Source: Bordetella parapertussis (GTDB lineage: Bacteria; Pseudomonadota; Gammaproteobacteria; Burkholderiales; SG8-41). From it: 43,415 bases of DNA. The notes under the pieces are model-generated. The model was not told the DNA's origin, did not search any database, and saw only the letters and a program-made list of their open reading frames with translations. The DNA lies in contig CAMBSS010000013.1 in the NCBI GenBank assembly GCA_945870465.1, forward strand, positions 1 through 43,415. Reading direction: 5' to 3'. The position numbers and the translations under genes are program-made. This document shows, one piece after another, positions 33,043-41,189 of the stretch. Position 1 is the first letter of the stretch; the number at the start of each line of letters is the position of its first letter.

Positions 33043-35610
33043 TTAGATTCCGATGTCGACGACGTCGGATTTCACCGCCGCGTCGCCGCCTTCCGCCATG
33101 CACGCCCTGATCACCTGCGCGAATTCATCGCCAGTCTGGTAGCGGTCTTCGGGCTGCTTGGCGAGTGCCTTGTTGATGATTTCAACCAGACACGGCAGCA
33201 GCGCCGGGTTGCGCGTCAGAATATCGACGTGCGGTTCGTTGGCGATTTTGAACATCAGTTGCGCCATCGAATCGCCCTGAAACGGCAGATAGCCGCAGGT
33301 CATCTGGTAGAGAGTCACACCGAGTGAGAACAAATCCGAACTGCCCTGGATTTTCTTGCCCGACAGCTGCTCGGGCGACATGTAGCTCGGCGTGCCGAGG
33401 ACCATGCCGGTCTTGGTCTTGGATGAATCCGTGATGCGCGCGATGCCGAAGTCGGTGACTTTGACAGTATCGCTCTCGAGCTCGTACATGATGTTCGCGG
33501 GCTTGATGTCGCGGTGCACGACGTTGTTGGTGTGGGCGTACGACAACGCCTCGGCGACCCGTGCGATGATGCTCATGACCTTCGGCAACGGCAGCAGAAC
33601 GTCCGGCTTGATGAACGGCGTAAGATCCTTGCCCTTCAGGAATTCCATGGCGATGTAGGCGAGATCGTGCTCTTCACCGGCATCGAATATCGTCACGATA
33701 TGCGGGTGATTGAGGCGGCCGGCAGTCTCCGCTTCGCGGAAGAAACGGTCTTTTACGTCCTGCAGTTCGTCGGCATCAAACTCCTGCGACAACGCCATGG
33801 TCTTGATCGCCACCACGCGCCCGATTTTCGGGTCCTTGCCGAGATAAACCACGCCCATCGCGCCCTTGCCGAGTTCTTTCTCGACCTGGTAGCGGCCCAG
33901 CATCGGCTTCTCGACGCCGCCGCCCGGCAGGATCACGGTGCCGCCAGGATGTCCGCCGGCGCCGCCGAGTATGACCGTCTCGGACATCGCTTTGGCGCGC
34001 CCAACGCGCTCCGCGATGTCCTTGAACTTCGGGTTTTTCTCGGCGATATATTTGAACGCGTTTTCCGCCTTGTTGAACTGGCGCTTGCGCTCGTAGTCAA
34101 GTGCAAGGTTGTATATCAGATCGAGCACGGAATCGTCAGCCGGCAGCTTGCGGAAATAGTCGAACGCCATATCGAGCTGACCCTGCCCCTGGTAGCCGAG
34201 ACCCAGCATGCGGTGGCTTTGGGCAAGATCAACATCCGAGCGCGCCTTGCTGCTTTCGGTAACAAGAAAACGTTTGGTGGTCAGCGCGAGATGGCCTATC
34301 AGGAGCAGCGTCACCGCCGCCATCAGCTGGATCCACATCAGTTGCGTTCCCATCAGCACGAAATGCGCAACCAGCAGGATGACGAACAACGATGCCGTGC
34401 AAATCGCCCCCATCCCCGCCTTCAACCGCGGCAGCAGCGCGATCAGGTAGGCCGCCACCAGCAGGAACACCAGCTTCTCAACCCATATGCCCCACGTCGG
34501 TGCGATGAAAAAATCTTCCTTCATGATGCTCGACACCGAATGCGCGAGGGTCTCCACCGGCGCCATGCGCGGCGCGACCGGCGTCACCTGAGAAATGCCG
34601 AGCCCGGTGGCGGTGGCGCCGATCAATACAATCTTGTCCTGGTACTTGGACGCCGGAATCTTGCCGGTGTAGACGTCGAAGAATGAATCGATCGGGAACG
34701 CGCGCTTGTCGCCGGAGTCGCTGTAAAAAAACGTATACATCCGCAGTTCGGGGTCGGTGCGTACGCGCAGCTTGCCGATGCGCACGTCTTCGCCCGGCTT
34801 GGCCTGGATGTCGGTAACCTGCAGGTTCAGATACTTCGCCACCAGCATCAGCGACAGCGACGGGAAAAACCGGTCGTAATAGCGCACGATCAGGGGCTCG
34901 GTGCGCGTTGCGCCATCAACATCCTGCTGCGCGTTCAGGTGGCCTATGCCTACTGCGCTGGCGGTCAGTTCAGGGATCGGGTATGCGGGATTGATGCCGG
35001 GCGGCGGCAGGACATCGGCGTTCTTGTCCTTGATGAGTATCCCGTTCGCCGCGATATTGTCCGGCAGCGGCTTGTCGGGATTGCCCTGCGGCTCAAAGGG
35101 AAACTGCTGGAACACCATCGGCAGCAGCACGTTGTTCGCCTTCTTGAAACTCTCGGCCAGCCGCTGGTCGGTATTGAGGGCGCCGGACGCTTCCGCGAGC
35201 AGGGCCTCGAGCTTCTCGGCGTCGGGATCGTGGGAACCCTTGAACTTCGACGCGCCATACACCTCGTTCAACTTGTTGATGTACGCGAGCCCCGCATCAA
35301 CCTGGGGTTCGAAAAAAAATGCCGTATAGCCTATCGTCTTCGCGCTGGCGTTGGCGTTGGACAGAATGTCGGTCATTTTGGCGTGCACGTCGCGCGGCCA
35401 CGGCCAGCGACCGATGTTCGCAATGCTCTGATCGTCGATCGCGATGACCGCAATGCGATCGGAAGGCGCGCGCGACGCCGACCTCACCCCGAGGTCGTAC
35501 GCTTTGCGCTCCAGGCTCTGGATCAGGTCGCCGCCGGATGCGATGAACAGCACCAGCGTAACCACCAATCCGAGAAACCAATCCGACTTCCAAAAGGACA
35601 AGTTTTTCAT
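33043..35610 (-). CDS. CHASE2-domain receptor Ser/Thr protein kinase
   Basis: This 855-residue protein has a membrane segment (~12-27), a CHASE2 sensor (~35-370, AIDDQSIANIGRWPWPRD), three membrane segments (~375-445), a TPR-like stretch (~460-535) and a C-terminal Hanks-type kinase (~573-840). Kinase motifs are GKGAMG at 581-586, Lys603 (VVAIK), HRDIKPAN at 699-706, DFG at 720-722 and GTPSYMSPEQ at 739-748, so it should be active. Before the kinase lie two TVIL segments (545-548 and 558-561), possible phospho-sites. It is the first gene of the signalling block; a Shine-Dalgarno (AGGAA) precedes the ATG. Confidence 0.92.
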   Translation of the reverse strand: MKNLSFWKSDWFLGLVVTLVLFIASGGDLIQSLERKAYDLGVRSASRAPSDRIAVIAIDDQSIANIGRWPWPRDVHAKMTDILSNANASAKTIGYTAFFFEPQVDAGLAYINKLNEVYGASKFKGSHDPDAEKLEALLAEASGALNTDQRLAESFKKANNVLLPMVFQQFPFEPQGNPDKPLPDNIAANGILIKDKNADVLPPPGINPAYPIPELTASAVGIGHLNAQQDVDGATRTEPLIVRYYDRFFPSLSLMLVAKYLNLQVTDIQAKPGEDVRIGKLRVRTDPELRMYTFFYSDSGDKRAFPIDSFFDVYTGKIPASKYQDKIVLIGATATGLGISQVTPVAPRMAPVETLAHSVSSIMKEDFFIAPTWGIWVEKLVFLLVAAYLIALLPRLKAGMGAICTASLFVILLVAHFVLMGTQLMWIQLMAAVTLLLIGHLALTTKRFLVTESSKARSDVDLAQSHRMLGLGYQGQGQLDMAFDYFRKLPADDSVLDLIYNLALDYERKRQFNKAENAFKYIAEKNPKFKDIAERVGRAKAMSETVILGGAGGHPGGTVILPGGGVEKPMLGRYQVEKELGKGAMGVVYLGKDPKIGRVVAIKTMALSQEFDADELQDVKDRFFREAETAGRLNHPHIVTIFDAGEEHDLAYIAMEFLKGKDLTPFIKPDVLLPLPKVMSIIARVAEALSYAHTNNVVHRDIKPANIMYELESDTVKVTDFGIARITDSSKTKTGMVLGTPSYMSPEQLSGKKIQGSSDLFSLGVTLYQMTCGYLPFQGDSMAQLMFKIANEPHVDILTRNPALLPCLVEIINKALAKQPEDRYQTGDEFAQVIRACMAEGGDAAVKSDVVDIGI

Positions 35611-35764
35611 CCCAATTCCTATTTTTTATATTTTTATTCTAATGGGTTAACGACGAAGACTGAATCAGTTTACGGTATTTGCTGACAAGTATATGATTTT
35701 TTTCATAAGTGTGCCAAAACCCGCGATAACCCCCCTGATTCCACCCTTGCGATAAAGCACATTT

Positions 35765-35905
35765 TGCTTGCCCAAAGCGTAGTTACACAAGCAATGCCTG
35801 TGCCGGGGATAAGCCCGGCATCCGTTCTAACGTTAGTAAGCACTTGCAACAATGCCCTCGACAGGGCAAGTACCAACAAAAAGGCCACCGCTTGGGTGGC
35901 CTTTT
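35765..35905 (+). ncRNA. Candidate small RNA with serial stem-loops
   Basis: On the plus strand the order is a TGCTTG/CAAGCA stem (35765-35793), TGCCGGG/CCCGGCA (35801-35820), the palindrome CTAACGTTAG (35827-35836), TGCCCT/AGGGCA (35853-35868), then a T-tailed terminator hairpin (35878-35905). Such an array ending in an intrinsic terminator is what a structured small RNA looks like. A GATAAA at 35751-35756 could be a -10, with no clear -35. It could also just be the 3' untranslated region of the formyltransferase operon, read in the other direction. Confidence 0.35.
35878..35905 (-). terminator. Intrinsic terminator after the oxalate operon (bidirectional)
   Basis: GGCCACC (35883-35889) pairs with GGTGGCC (35895-35901) around a 5-nt loop. 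A5 precedes it and T4 follows it, so it can work on either strand. It lies 23 nt beyond the formyltransferase stop. Confidence 0.8.
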
Positions 35906-35928
35906 CACGCAACAAATTTGAGCTGGCT

Positions 35929-36861
35929 TCAGCTGCCAAGCATGCTTCCCGCCTGCAGCCCGCCCGTCTGCGCAACCTCGCCGCCCGCCAGCTTCTTGCC
36001 GTCCTCGAAACGCGCCTTGAGCACCTCGACCATGCCGCCTTGGGCGGTGACCTTGAAGCTTTGCGCCGTCACGTCGGTGATCTCGCCTAGCTTGCCGGCA
36101 ACGTCCGCAAAGCGCCGGAAGACCAGCTTGCGGGCGTCAAATATATGTAACTTTTTGCCGTTGTGCGTCGTCCATGCGCCCGGCGCGGGATTGCAGCCGC
36201 GTATCAGGTTGTAGACGTGGTCGATGGGCTTGGCCCAGTCTATTTTCGCCTCGGCACCGCGGCACCAGCCTTCGTAACTCGCCTGCGCCTCGTCCTGCAC
36301 GATTTCCTGGTGCTTGCCGGCGACGACCAGATCCGCCGCTTCCACCATTGCGCTCACGCCCTGCGGGAACAAGCGGTCGAAATACACCGTGCCCAGAGTA
36401 TCGTCCGCGCTGACCGGCGTCTTTTTCTGCAGGACGACGGCGCCCTCGTCGAGACCGTCCGACGGACGAAATATAGTCAATCCTGTCTCGGTTTCGCCTT
36501 TAATGATCGGCCAGTTGATCGAACTGGGGCCGCGGAACTTGGGCAGCAACGAGGGGTGGTACTGGATGGTGCCGTGGCGCGGAATATTGACGAATTCCTG
36601 CGGCGCAAATTGCAGCACGAAGGCCATGATGCCGATTTCGACGTCGGCCTCTTTCATCGCCTGCGCCGCTTCGGGTGCGCGCAGCGATTTGAACTGGTGG
36701 ACCGTGATGCCTTTTTCCTGCGCCGCCACGCGCAATACGTCGGGCCGCGCGCCTTCCTTCTCGGGCGCGCAAAACACGGCTGCAACCGTGTCGCCGCGCG
36801 CGAGAAATGCCTCCAATACTGCTTTTCCGAAGTCCTGCTGTCCGATGATCGCGATTTTCAT
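35929..36861 (-). CDS. Formyltransferase-family protein of the oxalate operon
   Basis: The ATG at 36861 with a GGAGG ribosome-binding site gives 310 residues. The N-terminal domain carries the 10-formyltetrahydrofolate site: HPSLLPKFRG at 102-111 with catalytic His102, and DGLDEGAV at 135-142 with Asp138. The C-terminal ~100 residues are the Fmt-type second domain. It resembles the hydrolase half of 10-formyl-THF dehydrogenase more than true methionyl-tRNA formyltransferase, and its genome should have a separate fmt. It lies 10 nt after frc, so it probably handles the formyl group released from oxalate, for instance moving it to or from folate (inference). Confidence 0.82.
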   Translation of the reverse strand: MKIAIIGQQDFGKAVLEAFLARGDTVAAVFCAPEKEGARPDVLRVAAQEKGITVHQFKSLRAPEAAQAMKEADVEIGIMAFVLQFAPQEFVNIPRHGTIQYHPSLLPKFRGPSSINWPIIKGETETGLTIFRPSDGLDEGAVVLQKKTPVSADDTLGTVYFDRLFPQGVSAMVEAADLVVAGKHQEIVQDEAQASYEGWCRGAEAKIDWAKPIDHVYNLIRGCNPAPGAWTTHNGKKLHIFDARKLVFRRFADVAGKLGEITDVTAQSFKVTAQGGMVEVLKARFEDGKKLAGGEVAQTGGLQAGSMLGS

Positions 36862-36871
36862 GGTGCCTCCG

Positions 36872-38140
36872 TTATTTCGTTTTCGGCGGCATCGAAAAAG
36901 CGCCGGCCTGTTTTTTGATCGCAATCTCGGCATCGCTCAGACCGAGCACCTCTTTGAGAATCTCGTCGGTGTGCTCGCCGAGCGTCGGTGAGCGTTTGAT
37001 CACCGCGGGCGACGCCGACAACTTGATCGGCATGCCGACATTGAACCACTTGCCGCGCTGGGGATGGTCGAGTTCGACCCACATGTCGCGGCCACGCACG
37101 TGCTCGTCATTGGCGAGGTCGGTGGTGCTCATGATCGGGCCGCAGGGCACATCCAGTGGATTCAGGATCGCCATCAGTTCGCGCTTGGTGTAATTCTCAG
37201 CGAACTTGTTGATCAGCGTCCACATCAGCTGCTGGTTCTTGCGCCGCTCGCTGATGGTGGCAAGCTGCGGATTTGCCGCCATGTCGGGCATGCCGACGTC
37301 CGGGCCGATACGCTTCGCGAGGCCGTCCCAGACGGCTTCCTGCACCACGACGTAGAGCCAGTCATTGGGGCCGTGCGGCTTGCAGTGGATGGCGTTGCCA
37401 AGCTGCCCGCCACCAGAGTCATTACCGGCGCGCGGCACGTCGCCCATATTCTGATAAGTCGGCACCGAATACTCGGACAGCCCGCCGTGGTTGAGCCGCT
37501 GGTGGTCGCGGAACTTGACGCGGCACAGGTTCATCACACCGTCCATCATTGCCACTTCGACGTACTGCCCCTGTCCCGTTTTTTCCGCCTGCCGCAACGC
37601 CGCGAGCAGGCCGATCGCGAGATGCAGGCCGGTGCCCGAGTCCCCGATTTGCGCGCCGGTGACAAACGGCGGGCCATCCGGAACGCCGGTGGTGCTCATC
37701 GCGCCGCCCATCGCCTGCGCCACGTTTTCGTAAGCCTTGAAATCGGAATACGGGCCGGTGGAGCCGAAACCCTTGATCGATCCCATCACGATCTTCGGGT
37801 TGATCTCGTGGATCTTTTCCCACGTGAAACCGAAGCGGTCGAGCACGCCGGGACCGAAGTTTTCCATGATGATGTCGCATTTCTTCAGCAGATCGACGAA
37901 CACCTGCTTGCCTTCGGCGCTTTTCATGTTCACGGTGATCGAGCGCTTGTTGCAGTTCAACATCGTGAAGTAAAGGCTGTCGGCCTTGGGCACGTCGCGC
38001 AACTGGCCGCGCGTCGCGTCGCCGACCGGGTTCTCGAACTTGATGACGTCGGCGCCCATCCACGCGAGCAGCTGCGAGCAGGTTGGCCCAGCCTGGACAT
38101 GCGTCATATCCAGAATTCGAACACCTTTCAATGCTTCCAT
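36872..38140 (-). CDS. frc: Formyl-CoA:oxalate CoA-transferase
   Basis: The ATG at 38140 gives 422 residues, a typical class III CoA-transferase length. Catalytic Asp167 lies in QIGDSGTGLH, equivalent to Asp169 of the Oxalobacter enzyme. The glycine loop GGGQLG that shields the active site is present near residue 245. The N-terminus ILDMTHVQAGPTCSQLLAWMGADVIKFE-type pattern is the family entry. It moves CoA from formyl-CoA to oxalate in the cytoplasm, making oxalyl-CoA for Oxc. It is transcribed after oxc, 103 nt apart, with a strong stem-loop in the gap. Confidence 0.93.
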   Translation of the reverse strand: MEALKGVRILDMTHVQAGPTCSQLLAWMGADVIKFENPVGDATRGQLRDVPKADSLYFTMLNCNKRSITVNMKSAEGKQVFVDLLKKCDIIMENFGPGVLDRFGFTWEKIHEINPKIVMGSIKGFGSTGPYSDFKAYENVAQAMGGAMSTTGVPDGPPFVTGAQIGDSGTGLHLAIGLLAALRQAEKTGQGQYVEVAMMDGVMNLCRVKFRDHQRLNHGGLSEYSVPTYQNMGDVPRAGNDSGGGQLGNAIHCKPHGPNDWLYVVVQEAVWDGLAKRIGPDVGMPDMAANPQLATISERRKNQQLMWTLINKFAENYTKRELMAILNPLDVPCGPIMSTTDLANDEHVRGRDMWVELDHPQRGKWFNVGMPIKLSASPAVIKRSPTLGEHTDEILKEVLGLSDAEIAIKKQAGAFSMPPKTK

Positions 38141-38167
38141 TAGATCCTCACTCGTTATCGTTTCTCG

Positions 38168-38205
38168 CCGCGAGATAAGCGGCAGCAAGTCCGCTCATCT
38201 CGCGG
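38168..38205 (-). other. Strong stem-loop between oxc and frc
   Basis: CCGCGAGAT (38168-38176) pairs with ATCTCGCGG (38197-38205). After one mismatch five further pairs extend the stem inward, leaving a short loop. No T-run follows on either strand, so it is more likely an RNA processing or stabilising element than a terminator. A smaller GAGCGG/CCGCTC stem lies nearer the oxc stop. Confidence 0.6.
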
Positions 38206-38243
38206 CAGCTTGAGCGGCGCGCTTCTCGCGTCCGCTCGAAGCG

Positions 38244-39995
38244 CTATTTCTTTTTAGCGCTTTGCGGGTTCAGGCTCGTGATGCGGCCGCTTTCGGTGCC
38301 AGCCGCTTCGTCGATCACGGCATTGATCAGCGTGGGCTTCTTCGAGCGCACGGCTTCTTCCATCGCCTTGCGCAGCTCGGCAGGCGTCGTGACATGCGCG
38401 CCGACGCCGCCGAACGCTTCAATTATTTTGTCGTAGCGCGCGCCCTTGACGAACACGGTGGGCGCCACGTCGGGACCGCCCGCCGGGTTGACGTCGGTGC
38501 CTTTATAGACGCCGTTGTTGTTCATAATCACGATGCAGACCGGCAGGTTGTAGCGGCAGATGGTCTCGACTTCCATGCCGGAGAAACCGAACGCGCTGTC
38601 GCCTTCGATCGCGATTACCTGCTGCTTGGTCACCACGGCGGCCGCCACGCAATAGCCCATGCCGACGCCCATGATGCCCCAGGTGCCGACATCGATGCGC
38701 TTGCGCGGCTTGTACATGTCGACGATGCTGCGCGTGAAATCGAGCGCGTTTGCACCCTCGTTGACGAGCATCGCGTCCGGATTTGCTTTGACGATGTCGC
38801 GCACCACGTTCAGCGCGCTGTGGAAGTTCATCGGCGACGGGTCCTTGGCCAGCGTCTCGGCCATCTTCGCGATATTGGTCGTCTTCTTCTCGTTGATCGC
38901 GTTCAGCCAGTCGGCCGGCGGCTTAGTCCAGCCCGACCCCATGCCGGCCAGCAGCGCCGACACGCAGGACCGGATGTCTCCCACCACCGGCGCGTCGATG
39001 CGCACGTTGCTGTCGGCTTCCTGCGGCGAGATGTCGATCTGCACGAACTTCTGGCCACCCCAGTCCTTGTGGCCCTTGCCGCCCCAGGTTTTGCCCTTGC
39101 CATGCGACAGTAACCAGTTGAGGCGCGCGCCAATGAGCATCACCACATCGGCCCCCGGCAGAACGAAGGAGCGCGCGGCGGACGCGGACTGCTCGTGCGT
39201 GTCCGGCAGCAGGCCCTTCGCCATCGACATCGAGAGGTACGGAATGCCGGTTTGCTCCACCAACGCCTTGATATCGGCATCGGCTTGCGCGTAGGCGGCG
39301 CCCTTGCCGAGGATGATCAGCGGCTTCTTCGCGCCTTTCAGCAAGTCGAGCGCGCGCTTGACTGCGTCGGGTGCGGGAATCTGCTGCGGCGCCGGATCGA
39401 CGACCTTGATGAGCGTTTTCCTGCCGAGTTCGGCGCCGATACTCTGCGCGAACAGTTTCGCCGGCAGGTCGAGGTAGACGCCGCCCGGACGCCCCGACAC
39501 CGCGGCGCGGATGGCGCGCGCGAGGCCGACGCCGATGTCCTCCGCGTGCAGCACGCGAAACGCGGCCTTGGCGACCGGCTTGGCAATGGCCAGCTGATCC
39601 ATTTCTTCGTAGTCGCCCTGCTGCAGGTCGACGATCTCGCGCTCGCTCGAGCCGCTGATGAGTATCATCGGAAAGCAGTTGACGGTGGCGTGGGCCAGCG
39701 CGTTCAACCCGTTGAGAAAGCCCGGGGCCGACACCGTCAGGCAGATCCCAGGTTTCTGCGTGAGAAAGCCGGCAATCGACGCGGCATAGCCGGCGTTCTG
39801 CTCATGACGGAACGACAGCATGCGCAGGCCCGCGGCCTGTGCTTTGCGAGTGAGGTCGGTGATCGGGATGCCGGGCAGACCGAAAATCGTGTCGATGCCG
39901 TTCAACTTGAGGGCATCGATGAGCAGGTTAAAACCGTCGGTCATTTCCTGTCCGGTGGCAGCGCCCTTGTCTTTGCTGTCGGTGACCGTATCCAT
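38244..39995 (-). CDS. oxc: Oxalyl-CoA decarboxylase
   Basis: This 583-residue thiamine-diphosphate enzyme has the N-terminal domain with [11 protein letters not shown] and the catalytic Glu65 in [13 protein letters not shown] central domain follows, then the TPP/Mg site [15 protein letters not shown] plus NNNGVYKG. The length and the YKG segment fit Oxc rather than acetolactate synthase. It converts oxalyl-CoA to formyl-CoA and CO2. AAGGAGAT precedes the ATG. It is first in the operon oxc-frc-formyltransferase and divergent from a Crp/Fnr regulator, with a palindrome in the shared region. Confidence 0.95.
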   Translation of the reverse strand: MDTVTDSKDKGAATGQEMTDGFNLLIDALKLNGIDTIFGLPGIPITDLTRKAQAAGLRMLSFRHEQNAGYAASIAGFLTQKPGICLTVSAPGFLNGLNALAHATVNCFPMILISGSSEREIVDLQQGDYEEMDQLAIAKPVAKAAFRVLHAEDIGVGLARAIRAAVSGRPGGVYLDLPAKLFAQSIGAELGRKTLIKVVDPAPQQIPAPDAVKRALDLLKGAKKPLIILGKGAAYAQADADIKALVEQTGIPYLSMSMAKGLLPDTHEQSASAARSFVLPGADVVMLIGARLNWLLSHGKGKTWGGKGHKDWGGQKFVQIDISPQEADSNVRIDAPVVGDIRSCVSALLAGMGSGWTKPPADWLNAINEKKTTNIAKMAETLAKDPSPMNFHSALNVVRDIVKANPDAMLVNEGANALDFTRSIVDMYKPRKRIDVGTWGIMGVGMGYCVAAAVVTKQQVIAIEGDSAFGFSGMEVETICRYNLPVCIVIMNNNGVYKGTDVNPAGGPDVAPTVFVKGARYDKIIEAFGGVGAHVTTPAELRKAMEEAVRSKKPTLINAVIDEAAGTESGRITSLNPQSAKKK

Positions 39996-40086
39996 CGAAA
40001 TCTCCTTGGTGGGTGGCTACTGCTGCGCCCGAAAATTATGTTTTTTTGAGGGGTTTCAAATATATGCAGTCGCCAACCCGGCAGCC

Positions 40087-40100
40087 TTGACCACGGTCAA
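40087..40100. promoter_or_regulatory. Crp/Fnr-type operator between oxc and the regulator gene
   Basis: TTGACC AC GGTCAA is a perfect 6-bp inverted repeat with 2-nt spacer, matching the TTGA-N6-TCAA layout of Crp/Fnr-family sites. It lies 92 nt upstream of the oxc ATG and 80 nt upstream of the regulator ATG, placed to govern both. A related palindrome follows the regulator gene. Confidence 0.65.
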
Positions 40101-40179
40101 TATTTACCGTTTTGGTATACTTCCGCGCTCGCCGGCAATCATGCCGCGGCTCACAGGCCCTCACGTAGCGCACCGCCCT

Positions 40180-40788
40180 ATGACCGCCCTTGCCCGCCAT
40201 CCCGAAGCTAAAATCGTGCGCCTTCAATTGCGCCAGAACTTCGTGCTGCGCGCGATCACGCGCGAGCAGTGGGAAGCACTCGAGCCGCTGCTGGAGATTA
40301 CCGATTACGCAAAGGGCGCGCAGCTGGAAAGCCAGGGCGACTCTTCGATGCAGCAGTATTTCATCCTCGACGGCATCCTGAAGCGTGTCGTCTCGACGCC
40401 GGCCGGCAAGGAAATGATCCTGCGTTTTGCCGCTGAAACCGAGATCGACACCAGCTACGCGGCGTGGCGCCTGAAGACGCCGATCCCGTACTCCATCCGC
40501 GCGGTAACGCGCGCGCGCACCGCGCGGTTGTCGATGGAAGACTGGAGCGCGTTCATGGAACGGCACGCGGCCATCAAGAGCGGATTCGAATTCGAAGTCA
40601 TGAAACTGATGAGCGAAGTGATGGCGCATACCATCACTCTGCATCTGCTCGACGCGCCCGGCCGCGTGGCGCGCTTCATGCGCAAGCACGCGGCGCTGGT
40701 CGAGCGCCTGCCGAAGAAAGAACTCGCGGCTTACCTGAATCTGTCGCCGGAAACCCTTTCCCGCCTGAAAAAACGCGGCAAGATATAA
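40180..40788 (+). CDS. Crp/Fnr-family transcriptional regulator
   Basis: From the ATG at 40180 the protein has 202 residues; an in-frame ATG at 40141 would add 13. A cyclic-nucleotide-binding-like beta-roll spans about 20-125. A long dimer helix (~130-158) and a C-terminal winged helix follow, with PKKELAAYLNLSPETLSRLKK as the recognition segment. No cysteine cluster for an FeS centre is seen, so it is not a true Fnr oxygen sensor. Divergence from oxc and the flanking TGACC-N2-GGTCA palindromes suggest it controls oxalate use and itself. Effector unknown. Confidence 0.85.
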   Translation: MTALARHPEAKIVRLQLRQNFVLRAITREQWEALEPLLEITDYAKGAQLESQGDSSMQQYFILDGILKRVVSTPAGKEMILRFAAETEIDTSYAAWRLKTPIPYSIRAVTRARTARLSMEDWSAFMERHAAIKSGFEFEVMKLMSEVMAHTITLHLLDAPGRVARFMRKHAALVERLPKKELAAYLNLSPETLSRLKKRGKI

Positions 40789-40801
40789 GCGTTTTTCCGC
40801 G

Positions 40802-40819
40802 CTATGACCAAGGTCATAG
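40802..40819. promoter_or_regulatory. Second palindrome related to the regulator operator
   Basis: CTATGACC AA GGTCATAG is an 8-bp inverted repeat with 2-nt spacer, sharing the TGACC-N2-GGTCA core with 40087-40100. It begins 14 nt after the regulator stop and about 180 nt before the small membrane protein, so it could control that gene. Confidence 0.55.
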
Positions 40820-40994
40820 GCCGTTGCCGCGAGCGCTCATCGCCGCGGCACACTCGCAACTTCGTTCCACTGCCCCGCCGACCTTACCCGCGACCTAGGC
40901 CTTCGAGCGTATTCCGCTTGCCCGCGCTGCCGTCAACAATGACTACACGCAAACGACGGACGTTTTTCCAACATCAGCGCGAATGGGAGGCAGC

Positions 40995-41189
40995 ATGGAA
41001 CAGGTCGACCAATACGCAATACACGATTCCCGTCTGCCCCGGCAGACAGCACTCGTCGGCAACGCGCTTTTATACATAGCGCAACGGGTGCTGGCGGTCC
41101 TGGCGGCGCTCGCGTTCACCTACGGACTGCTGGCGGCCGAAGTCGAACTCGCAAAACTCGAAATGATTACCGTACCGGCCGCGCGCTAG
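40995..41189 (+). CDS. Small one-helix membrane protein
   Basis: The ATG at 40995 with Shine-Dalgarno GGGAGG four nt upstream gives 64 residues. The protein has a soluble start (MEQVDQYAIHDSRLP), one membrane segment (about 23-45, VLAVLAALAFTYGLL) and a short tail. It is convergent with the antiporter gene, overlapping its stop within CTAG. The palindrome upstream suggests co-regulation with oxalate genes. No family recognised; it may be an accessory subunit of a transporter. Confidence 0.55.
   Translation: MEQVDQYAIHDSRLPRQTALVGNALLYIAQRVLAVLAALAFTYGLLAAEVELAKLEMITVPAAR

Larger units (their letters stand above)
35611..35928. other. Gene-free stretch: kinase operon upstream region and serial stem-loops
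   Basis: The part next to the kinase start (35611-35700) is AT-rich and should hold that operon's promoter; a TAGAAT on the minus strand is a possible -10, without a good -35. The rest (35765-35905) holds several hairpins and a terminator, described separately. No open frame looks coding. Confidence 0.6.

Noticed and set aside
35929..36861. Assignment as fmt (methionyl-tRNA formyltransferase)
   Set aside because: The catalytic region resembles the hydrolase part of formyl-THF dehydrogenase and the gene lies in an oxalate operon, without def or other translation genes.
40103..40130. TGGTATACTTCCGC near the regulator as a sigma-54 site
   Set aside because: The GG to GC spacing is one base short, and TTGC is not present.
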